From Closterium sp. Naga37s-1 (Eukaryota; Streptophyta; Zygnematophyceae; Desmidiales; Closteriaceae), in assembly GCA_947471745.1 (NCBI GenBank), contig CANJKZ010000114.1, positions 558,001 through 622,000 of the forward strand: a stretch of DNA of 64,000 nucleotides, written 5' to 3'. Positions 1 to 9,500 of this stretch are shown here, in pieces (positions within the stretch are counted from its first letter, which is position 1; every line of letters starts with the position of its first letter). The position numbers and the translations under genes were made by a program. A model generated the notes under the pieces. The model was not told the origin of the DNA and ran no database searches. It saw nothing but the letters and a program-made list of their open reading frames with translations.

Positions 1-330
1 GATGGCACTGAGGATGACACTGAGGATGACACTGAGGATGACACTGAGGATGGCACTGAGGATGACACTGAGGATGGCACTGAGGATGACACTGAGGATG
101 GCACTGAGGATGACACTGAGGATGACACTGAGGATGGCACTGAGGATGACTGAGGATGGCACTGAGGATGACACTGAGGATGGCACTGAGGATGGCACTG
201 AGGATGGCACTGAGGATGGCACTGAGGATGGCACTGAGGATGACACTGAGGATGACACTGAGGATGGCACTGAGGATGACACTGAGGATGGCACTGAGGA
301 TGACACTGAGGATGACACTGAGGATGACCC
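1..330. repeat. 12-bp minisatellite array
   Basis: About 27 head-to-tail copies of GATGNCACTGAG, where N is G or A. One frame reads as T-E-D-G/T-E-D-D repeats and another as L-R-M-A/L-R-M-T repeats. One copy near 146-156 is shortened, which shifts the frame. The array begins at the first base of the window, so its left end is not seen. It may be the end of an acidic-repeat coding exon, but no flanking coding sequence can be tied to it. Confidence 0.95.
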
Positions 331-699
331 CGGGACCTTTTCTGGACTACGAGCCTTGTGTTCCACCTGTTTACTTGGGGGCCCGTCTCTTTAGAATAAA
401 TCATGTAAGACCCTGCCCCTTCCATGAAAAAGGTGTTTTAATAACTTTTTTGAATTATTTTGTTACAACTAGAATATGACATTCTAAACGGTACTCTATG
501 TTAGATGTCATTCCTCCACTACCTACACTACCTCCTGCACTACCTACTCATTGTTAGAGACCATGGCGCCTATCTCTTCGTCCTCCTAGTCGCCAGTAGC
601 GTTGAGTCGGTTGACCCACTCCTCAGTCTCTTAAGGGGCGTGCATATCGTCATGCACCTCCACCTGCGTCGCGACGTCGTCTCTGTGGTGGCAGGCGGC
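331..699. other. Spacer with no recognisable gene
   Basis: Mixed sequence between the minisatellite and the transposase relic. It contains a short CTAC/CTCC-rich stretch at about 510-550. No conserved protein, RNA gene or terminal repeat could be supported. Confidence 0.5.
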
Positions 700-1930
700 A
701 GGCTAAGTATCCCGACATGGAGTGGTTGGTGTACAAACAGTTCCTAGAAGATCGCGCGCGTGGTCTTGCTGTCCCGATGAAATTCCTGCAGTTGTGGAGC
801 CGAGCTTCGATTAAGCACCACCACCCCGAGGTAGATTGGCGCGCCTCTGCATACTGGATGCAGCGCTTCCGACACAGGGGGGTCTCAATGTTCGCGCGAA
901 GACCAAGATTGGGGAATGTCTTGCGAAGGGTAAGCGACAATTTCATTGTTTCAATCTTGTCTCGTAATCTTATTCTAACTGACGTGTTTCCTCTTGCCTT
1001 CGCGTACTATAAGAAAATTTGCGGGAGATCTGGAAGTTTGTGCGCAAGCAAGTCGTTGAACACGGCATCAACGACCAGAACATGGTCAACGCCGACCAAA
1101 CTCCAGTTTTCCTTGAAATGCCCTACGAGCGTACTCTATACCACCGTAGGGAACGCACCGTTCAAATCCGCAGCGCTGGCTATGAGAAGGAGCGGATGAC
1201 GGTGATGCTGGGTGTGACTGGCGATGGTCGCAAGCTGCCACCGATAGTAATCTTCAAGCGGAATACCATCCCGAAAGTCCGAGTGCCACCAGGTAAAGGA
1301 TGGCTTCTTACTGCTTGATGTGATGTCCCGGTTTATTCGTTTTAGTACCGTACTAACACTTTGCCTTGTCTGTGTAGGCATGTGGTGCGCGCCCAGGAAC
1401 GCTGCTGGATGCCAGCCTTGTCATGGACTGGGTGCGCGCAAGTTCTTCTTCCCCACACCAACCACCCCCTTCCTCCCCCCCCCCCCCCCCCCCCGGCAAA
1501 AACCGGTCTAAGACCTTATTGTTCTTAGACAGTTATCGTGGGCATCTGACGGAGGGGTTCCTAACAACTCTGAGGTGGTAGCGCATCGTCCCCACCATCA
1601 CCCCAAGAAGTTTGCACTCCTCTTCTGCAGCCGCTGGGCATCGCCATCAATCGGATGTTCAAGGCGCGCATCCGCGAACTCTACAACGCCTGGTTCGCCT
1701 CTGTCGGTATAGGCGGGATTATCCGACTATGGCAATCTAACGCATGTTCAAGTGTGTGCGCAGGGAACCTGAAGAAGCTGTCGTTCGACCTCATTCTTCA
1801 GTGTATCGCTGAAGTGTGGGAGGGATTCCCGGCGAAGACGATCGAGCGCTCGTTCAAGACCTGCGGGATCAGCAACCGTCCCGACGGCCAGGAAGACCAC
1901 GCCATCATGCCTGACGCATTATTAATTTGA
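700..1930 (+). pseudogene. Broken pogo/Tigger-like (CENP-B type) transposase
   Basis: A DDE-type transposase of the pogo/Tigger family (Tc1/mariner superfamily), split over three frames. At 717-930 a Tc5/CENP-B-like helix-turn-helix segment ends in W-M-Q-R-F-R-H-R-G-V-S. At 1019-1318 lies the first catalytic motif (NADQTPVF), then RTVQIRSAGYEKERMTVMLG. At about 1516-1560 is the second catalytic block (LLFLDSYRGHLTEGF). At 1625-1930 comes QPLGIAINRMFKARIRELYNAWF and the C-terminal SFKTCGISNRPDG block. GT...AG-like sequences near 931-1013 and 1319-1378 could be introns; other breaks are frameshifts. In the family the QPL block carries the third catalytic aspartate, and here that position reads Gly, so the protein would be inactive even if spliced. 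No terminal inverted repeats were identified. Confidence 0.8.
1479..1494. repeat. Poly-C tract
   Basis: An uninterrupted run of about 16 C residues follows a C-rich stretch inside the pogo-like pseudogene, in a stretch that does not code for conserved transposase sequence. It may mark an intron or a site of slippage. Confidence 0.9.
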
Positions 1931-1960
1931 TCCACCGTAGATGATGCACATGTACGGGGT

Positions 1961-3555
1961 TGTTAAGTTATGAACAATGGAATTATGAGTATAGTAAGGG
2001 GTAGGGGTACAAGTACTACGGTAGTGTCGAGCAATATGTTGTACCCTATGCAGGAACCTCACTACAGCCTAGCACTACTTACTAATAAAATTAACAGTTG
2101 ACACTCCCCCATAGGCTTAGTGAAGGGCATCAAAATAAGCAAGGCAAACAAATGGTCACAAGACCAGTAAAGAGAAGCAACAACGCAAAACTCATGATGG
2201 ATCAAGAAATCACTACACAATCTAAGTACAAGCAAGAGGCCACAAGACCAGTTCAAGAGGTTACAAATATATTTGAATACGAAGACAAGCAGAGTAAGAA
2301 ATAAGAGGCAAGACTGCAGTAACCGAGGGCCTATCTCAACAAGGCATAGCTGCAGACAGAACCTATGGTGGTCACCAAGCTGAAGGGCCTTTGTGAAGAT
2401 GTCTGTAGTGTTGGCCGTGGAGGCAACAAAGTCCAAGCGTGCCTGGCCGTATCGTTGCAGCTCTCGCAGTAGAAAGTACCTCACGTCGATCTGCTTCACT
2501 CTGCCCTCCAGCCGAGGCTCTTGACAAAAGAGGAGCATGACCTTGTTGTCAACGAATAAGGTCGGTGCAGAGCAAGGCCGCTCACCAAGGTCGGTGAACA
2601 AAAAGGTCAACCAGCGAAGCCCCGACGCAACCATGGCACTGGCGTAGATCTCGGCATCAACTCTAGACTACGCCACAGACGACGACCGAGTAGAACTCCA
2701 CGGCACAACTCCAGACCACAAGCTGAAGCAATAACTTTGAGTAGACTACGATCATTCCACGCCGTCGGCGTAGGAAGAGTTGCAGTGACCAGTCAGTACA
2801 ACTGGTTGTGTCCCTCTAAGCACAAGCCCCACGCTTGATGTAGTCGCCAGGTACTTTGTCACCCTCGTAGCGGCCGTCCAGTGCACAGGTCGGTGTCTCC
2901 CAGTCGCAACAAAGCGAACCAGGACACTGAGAGGATAAGCGAGGTCCGGATAAGTACATGTAATCAGGTATATGAGGCAACCCACAAGCTTTACGTAGGG
3001 ACCTCTAGACTCAAATAGCTCGTCAGGAAGAGCGGTGAGTCCGTGGTCAACGGCAAGTGGAGTGGGTTGTGTGGTGGAGAACTGAAGCCCGAACCGCTGA
3101 AGGATCTGCTGCACCATGTGTGACTGAGTCGGTGTGATGGTGCGAGCGGCTCTGTCCCTGGTGATCTGCAAGCCAAGGTAGCGGCGCAGTTCACCAAAGT
3201 CAGTGCAAGTTTGTCTCTTCTGCAGTTCGGACTTCACGAAAGCCAGAGCAACATTATCTGTTGTAGCGAAGACCAATTCATCGACGTAGACGAGGACGAA
3301 GAAATGTGTGGGCCCTTAACGAACGAACAGCGACGGGTCGCCGGTAGAAGGTCTGAATCCAAGGTCAGCAAGTGTGGAGCAAAAAGTCTCATGACACTCA
3401 CGAGGAGGTCTGGCTGCACCGTCTTAAGGGGAATGATGAGTATAGTAAAGGGTAGGGGTACAAGTACTATGGTAGTGTTGAGCAATATGTTGTACCCTAT
3501 GCAGTGAACCTCACTATAGCTTAGCACTACTAACTTAGAAATATATCATTTGACA
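1961..3555 (-). mobile_element. Ty1/copia element A, internally deleted
   Basis: A copia remnant in minus orientation. The left LTR (the element's 3' LTR) is 1961-2103, beginning TGTTAAG and ending GTTGACA. The right LTR copy ends at 3555 and is missing or scrambled at its inner edge, starting near 3425-3437. The 5-bp sequence GGGGT lies at 1956-1960 and again at 3556-3560, a target-site duplication. Between the LTRs only reverse transcriptase C-terminal and RNase H sequence remains; gag, protease, integrase and the primer-binding site are gone. It landed about 30 bp past the end of the pogo-like transposase. Confidence 0.8.
2310..3420 (-). pseudogene. Copia RT/RNase H fragment of element A
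   Basis: The minus strand encodes the end of a copia reverse transcriptase (SELQKRQTCTDFGELRRYLG, then QSHMVQQILQRFGL and the LVGCLIYLITCTYPDLAYP block). RNase H follows (VDNKVMLLFCQEPRLEGR, then TANTTDIFTKALQ). The YVDD region at about 3270-3290 is altered to M-N-W/E-L-V-F-like sequence. A frame break at about 2640-2750 separates RT from RNase H. It is a dead fragment, the most diverged copia copy in the window. Confidence 0.85.
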
Positions 3556-3560
3556 GGGGT

Positions 3561-3906
3561 TCACATATGTTGCGGCGTTGGGAAGCTGCCTTGCTGCTAC
3601 GTTGGCAAGCCGCATCGGTGCAGCGTTGGCAAGCCGCCTAGCTGCTAGGTGACAACAATGCTGCTGGGTGTGTTGCACACCTTCCGTAGTATATCGCCTT
3701 TGCCTTGCATTGTATCGTTGTTCATTCTTCTTCCAAACAAAACACTTGTCAAATCTTTCGACAGAATCAACGAATACGTACGAGCAAACACAGCGCTACG
3801 ATACGATTAACCCTTTCGCCTCCCACGTAGTCTACTCCCATTGCAGGACAAACTCTCTGCAAGTGCCCCCGCAGCTAGCACACTCAGGATATTATCCTCA
3901 GAATCG
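3561..3906. other. Spacer with no recognisable gene
   Basis: Sequence between element A and the candidate Gln-rich exon. It has short GTTGGCAAGCCGC-type repetitions near 3560-3660 (TTGGGAAGCTGCC, TTGGCAAGCCGC, TTGGCAAGCCGCC). No gene, RNA or transposon end is supported. Confidence 0.5.
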
Positions 3907-4401
3907 TCATGCACCCACAACGCCTGCACGCTCTCCAGGTTCGGCCGGATCACCCATGCCCTTCAATCCTGATCCCAGCCCTCGGGAACCCAGCCCCCTT
4001 TGGTTCGCTCCGCCTATTCTCCCCTGTACCTGCTCCCCCAGCTGCTGCTGCTGTTGCCCTTGCTGACCCTGCTGCTGCTGCCTCTGCTGCTGCTGTGACT
4101 GCTGCTGCTCCTCCCCCTGCTGCTGCTGCTGCTGCTGCTGCCCCTGCTGCTGCTGCCCCTGCTTCTGCTGATCTCCAATTCGGCCAAGCCTCGCATGCCG
4201 CTGCTTGCGAGGACTGCTATCATCATCAGACGTAGCAGGAGTGTGAGTAACCGAACCAGCAACCGAACCAGCAGGAGTGTGAGTAGCCGAACCAGCAACC
4301 GAACCCGCAGGAGTGTGAGCAGCCGAACCAGCCGGGCTAGCTGCGGGAGAGAGCCACGAGCCGAACCCAGATGAATGCAGCAGGTGAGAAACTGCTGAAG
4401 G
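3907..4401 (-). CDS. Candidate Gln-rich terminal exon, function unknown
   Basis: A minus-strand reading frame runs from a possible acceptor (TCTCTCGCAG at about 4402-4411) to a TGA at 3907-3909. It reads through three HTPAGSVAGS-type repeats, a charged block (SDDDSSPRKQRHARLGRIGD) and a long Gln-rich tract with Gly interruptions, ending G-D-P-A-E-P-G-E-R-A-G. The composition resembles the low-complexity gene directly upstream on the same strand, and it could be a downstream exon of that gene. An Ala-rich stretch at about 4430-4640 on the same strand may belong to it. No splice partner in the right phase was established and no known domain is present, so this is a hypothesis only. Confidence 0.3.
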   Translation of the reverse strand, partial: PSAVSHLLHSSGFGSWLSPAASPAGSAAHTPAGSVAGSATHTPAGSVAGSVTHTPATSDDDSSPRKQRHARLGRIGDQQKQGQQQQGQQQQQQQQGEEQQQSQQQQRQQQQGQQGQQQQQLGEQVQGRIGGANQRGLGSRGLGSGLKGMGDPAEPGERAGVVGA

Positions 4402-4649
4402 TTCCGGGAAGCTGCGAGAGAGGGTTGGGGAGGTAGGCCGGGGCTGTCAGCTGGTGAGGCAGGGGTTGCTGCTGCTGCCACTGCTGCTCTGGTTGCAGCA
4501 GCAACACACTTTTCACTGGAATCAGCAGCAGAAGCAGCAGAAGCAGCTGCCTTAGCAGCAGAAGCAATTGCGTTAGCAGCGGCAGCATTAGCAGCAAAAG
4601 CAGCAGCATTAGCAGCAGAAGCAGACGCAGCGGGCTCAGCTTGAGCTGC

Positions 4650-4826
4650 TCATTTCACGCGCTCGCTTTAAGCTTGCGCGCAGGGCCTCGTTGTGTCTCC
4701 TTTTGAGTCGACTCAATTGCAGGCTCAGCGTGAGCCGCTCGTTTCGCGTTTTGAGTCGACTCAAAACACGGCTCAGCGTGAGCCGCTCGTTTCGCGCGCT
4801 CGCTTCAAGCGCAGGGCCTCATTGTG
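4650..4826 (-). repeat. Local duplication of the large gene's 3' end
   Basis: The last coding segment of the large gene (RHNEALRLKRARE, then TSGSR and a stop) recurs downstream as a diverged copy at about 4650-4705 and as a partial copy of the TSGSR segment at about 4716-4745. The copies are separated by the palindrome-like TTTTGAGTCGACTCAA at 4703-4718 and 4750-4766. The copies no longer keep the reading frame. Confidence 0.7.
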
Positions 4827-6496
4827 TCTCGCCATTGCCTCGGCTGCTGCCTCTTTCTGCCCACTTCCCCTCACCATCCCCCCTCGAGTAGACTTGGGTA
4901 CCCCCGTGTCCCCTCCTGCTGCGCCCCCTGCTCCTGCTGCTCCTGTTGCTTCCCCTGCTGCAGCTGCTGATACTCGTATCACCAACCTTCCTCCTCCTCC
5001 CCCTCCTCCTCCTCCTCCTCCTCCTCCTCCTCCTCCTCCTCCTCCTCCTCCTCCTCCTCCTCCTCCTCCTCCTCCTCCTCCTCCTCCTCCTCCTCCTCCT
5101 CTTAGGCTTAGAACTGCAATGCTTGGTTTCGCAGGGTTGAAGCTTCTGCTGAGGAGGCCTTGAGTGGGGGGCTTCCAAGTTACCATGTCTGTCCTGCCTG
5201 CCTCTCCAGGAGACTTGAGCACCCCTCTAGGGGACTTGGGAACCCCTGTTCCCCCTCCTCCTCCCCCTCCTTCCATTTTCCGTCCTGCTGTTCCCCCTTC
5301 AATACCAGTGGGAGATTTTATACCGGTGGGAGATTTGGCACCGGTGGGAGATTTGACACCGGAGGGAGATTTGATACCGGTGGGAGATTTGATACCGGTG
5401 GGAGATTTGACACCGGTGGAAGATTTTATACCAGTGGGAGATTCGGTACCGGTGGGAGATTTGGTACCGGTGGGAGATTTGTTACCGGTGGGAGATTTGA
5501 TACCAGTGGGATATTTGATACTGACGGGATAAGATCGGCCACTGCTGCTGGTAGATATGGAGATGCTTCCAGACCCATAGCTGCTACTCCTAACCACACT
5601 CTTGCTCATATCCTTGCTCAAGCTATCTCCTCCCGAAATCAAATCCAGACTCCCACCAGTGCCCATATCTATACTCATACCTCTTCTCCTTCCAACTCCT
5701 GTGCCTCTGCTGCTTCTGCTGCTGCTGCCGCCTCCGATTACTGCCACTCGCCTCACCTCATCGACCACTCCCTTCCCTCCATTGCCCTCTCCTCCTTTCC
5801 TTCCCCTCCCTTCTTGCATTCTACCTTTCCCATACTCCTCCCCCCTCTGACCATCCACTCCTCTCCCTCCCTTCCCTCCTCCATCCACCTCTCTTTCTCC
5901 CTCTCCTCCTTCCACTCTAGAAGCAAACGACACAGTTGACTTTTGAGTCGAGTCAAAAGTCAACCCCTCCTCCTCTCCTCCTTTCACTCTAGAAGCAAAT
6001 GACAAAGTTTTTGGCGACAGCAACCCCCTCTCCTCTCCCCCTCCCCCTCCCCTCCTTGACCCACCCCCCTCTCTCTCACCTTCCCCTTCCCCTCCCTTAA
6101 CCCCAGAAGCAAACGACACTAGTCCCCCAATCTCCCCTCCCCTTCCTCCCCTCCCTCCTCCATCCCTCCCTCTCCCTCCTTCCCCCGTCATCCCAGCCGC
6201 AAACGATGCTACTGTAAGCGACACTCCCCCTCCCTCCTCTCCTCCACCTCCCCTCCCTCTCTCCCCCCCATTCCTCCTCTCCCACAGACTCAAGCCCTCC
6301 TCTCTACGCCCTCTGCCCGCTATATCCACTCCTCTCCCTCCCGCCCTCCCGTCCCCCATATCCCACGCACTCAAGCCAGATTCAAAGCCGGAAAACGACT
6401 GGCACTGCCTGTGCTGCCTGTGCCTGGACTTACCACTGCCCCCACTACCTGAAATTTCACCTGATGATACCCTACCACATGAAACCCCATCACCGC

Positions 6497-6541
<45 letters not shown>

Positions 6542-9500
6542 CAGCAGAAGCCACTGAACCCCCAGTGTTTCCCCTGGGGATGGGAACCCGTGCATTGCTG
6601 GTCCTCGCACCCTCTTCCTGTCCCATCTCCTCTTCCCGTCCATTGAACCTGTTCCATTTCTGTTGCACTACTCCCCCTGTTTGCCCTGAATATTCCCTGC
6701 CACCCGCCTTCCCCCTCTCGTCTTCTCCAGGTACATTGAACCTGACCACTTTAGGCTGCGCCTCAAACATCGTCTGTCCAGGTACATTGAACCTGGACTG
6801 TTTTGGCTGTGCCTCAAGAAACATCTGTCCAGGTGCAGTTGAGCCAAAGTCAAAGCCGGAAAACGACTGGCACTGCCTGTGCCTGGGAACCCCAGCGTTC
6901 CCCCTTGGGATGGCAAGTCGTGCAGCGTTCCCCGTTGGGAGAAGAGGGGAAGAAAGGGTGGTGGAGCCACTTGCAAGTCGTGCAGCTTTCTCTGGCCCCT
7001 CCTTTGCCCCGCCACCCTTTCTTCCCCTCTTCTCCTCTCCAGGTTCATTGAACCTGGACCCTTTTGGCTGTGCCGCAAAGACCGACTGCTCAGGTACATT
7101 GAACCTGGACTTTTTTGGCTGGTCGGGTGGTGGGGACAGGGAGACAAGAGAGCTGGACGGGGAAAGGGCGCCCACAGGAGTAGCAATTGGAGTGAACTCA
7201 TCCTCCTCATCGTCTTCCTCCTCTTCCTCCTCTTCCTCCTCGTCCTCCTCCTCTTCTCCTTCCTCCTCTGCGTTCCTTCTCCGAAGAAGCACAGGCGAGC
7301 TGGACGGGGAAAGGGCGGCGGTCGCAGGAGTTGCAACAGGCGTGGCGATAGGAGTAAGCTCATCCCCATCATCCTCCTCCTCCCCCTCCTGAATTTTGGG
7401 TCCACTCAAAAGTCTGGGCGTGGCAATCGGAGTAAACTCATCACCCTCTTCCTCACCCTCTTCCTCCTGAGTGTTGAGTCCACTCACGAATCTGGGCGTG
7501 GCAATTGGAGTAAACTCATCATTATCATCATCATCCTCCTCATCCTCCTCCTCCTCATCCTGCTCCCCCTCGTCCTCCACTTTGTCATCCTCCTCGTCTT
7601 GTCTTCCCGGCAGCTCTTGATTTTTTTCAAAAGTGCCATCCACATTTTGGTCGGGATTTACGGCAAAAATTCCATGCCTTTGCCGCACACCCATCCCACT
7701 GGTTACCTCCCTGCTCTTCCCTGCTTCTCCTCCTCCTCCTCCTCCTCCTCCTCCTCCTCCTCCTCCTCCTCCTCCTCCTCCTCCTCCTCCTCCACCTCCC
7801 CCTCCTTCACCACTAGCCCTCAGCTCCAAGTACCCAGAAAAGGACGAGAAACGCCGCCCCGCTTTACTGCCCCGAGGAACCTCTCTTGGCGTTCCCGAAC
7901 CTCCGGTACCGAGCCCAACCGCACTTTGCCGATGCCCTGAGGTTCGGGCCGAACGCCCGAGTTTCACACCTCCATCACCTCCATCTGCCAAGCCTATGTC
8001 TGCCGAACCTGGGAGTAACGTACCAAACTCAAAGCTGCTGTGGCTTGTGCGTCGAGGTGACTTGTTTGTAGCAGCACTGGTAGGATCAGGAGCAACAGAA
8101 GAAACAGCAGCAGAAGCAACAGCAGCAGCGGCAGCAGCAGCAGCAGCAGCAGCAGCAGAAACTGCAGAATTGGCATAAGCAGTAGCAGCAGAACCATCGG
8201 CAGCAGATGCAGAATCAGCAGCAAAAACAACTCTTGAACCAGCAGCTGTAACGGCCCCTTTCTTGTCCCCTTTTCCTCCGCCCTCCTCTCTTCTCTCCTT
8301 CCTACCTTCACTGAACCAGCTCGAATCTGGACTTAACAGTTCCAATTCACTCCCTTCCTCTTCACTCCCTTCTCTGGGCTCACTACCACCATAACCACCT
8401 CCTTCCACAACACCAACATCGGAATCACTCTTACGCCTCTCCATAGACCCTTTTCGTTCACTAGCCCTTGTGTGACTAAAACCCATCCCAACACCTGCAC
8501 ACCTTTCACTATCACCACAACCACCTCCTTCCAAAACACCAACATCAGAATCGCTCCTAGGCTTCTCAATACACCCCTTTCGTTCACTAGCCGATGTACA
8601 GCCTAAACCCATCTCAACACCTGCACACCCCCCGCTCCCATTTACCCCACCCTCTTGCCCACCTATCCATGACTTACGAGACATATCAGAAGCCATCCCA
8701 CGCCCACTCACCCCTATCTGTTGCCCACCCATTCTTGCAATATGAGTAGTCTCTACACCCGCCCCACCCCCATCCATCCCCATCTCAAAGCCCACTGCAT
8801 CCCCATCCATCCCCATCCTTGCAACGTGAGAGGTATCAAAACCCACCCCAACCCCATCCAGGCTCAGCTTTCGTCTGCCCTTCCAACCCTTTTGAAACAG
8901 CGCCCCACGATTTCTGCTGCCCTTCTTGCTGCTAGTACAACTGCTGCCATGGCTGCTGCTGCTGCTTAAGTTGCTGGTGACGCTAGTGCTGCTGCTGCTG
9001 CTGCTGAAGGAGGAGGAGGAGGAGGAGGAGGAGGAGGAGGAGGAGGAGGAGGAGGAGGAGGAGGAGGAGGAGGAGGAGGAGGAGGAGGAGGAGGAGGAGG
9101 AGGTGGTGGTGGGAACGGAGGAGCTCCAGCTATTGAACGTGCCAAGAACGGGGCTGCTTCTATTGGCCGTGGGAGGGGAGGTAGGGGAGAGAGGAGCAGG
9201 CAGGGGGCGAGGGGAACGAAGGAGAGGGGAGGAGAGTGTGGAGGAGAGAGGGGAGGAGAGAGGGGAGGAAAGAGGAGAGGAGAGAGGAGAGGACAGGCGG
9301 GGGAAGGGGGAACTGTCAATAGAGGATGAGATAGGGAGAGGTCCAGGTAGCTTGGGAAACGAAGGCTTGGGAATGAGAAGCGATCGCTTTTGACAATTCT
9401 CAGAAGCGTCAAGAGAGGAAGAGGCAGGGAGAGGACCAGGTCGCTTGGGAAATGAAGGCTTGGGAATGAGAAGCGATCGCCGCCAATCCATGCCTTTGCT

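Noticed and set aside
1..330. CRISPR array
   Set aside because: Units are contiguous 12-mers without spacers, in eukaryotic DNA. The same applies to the arrays at 54564, 55844 and 57269.
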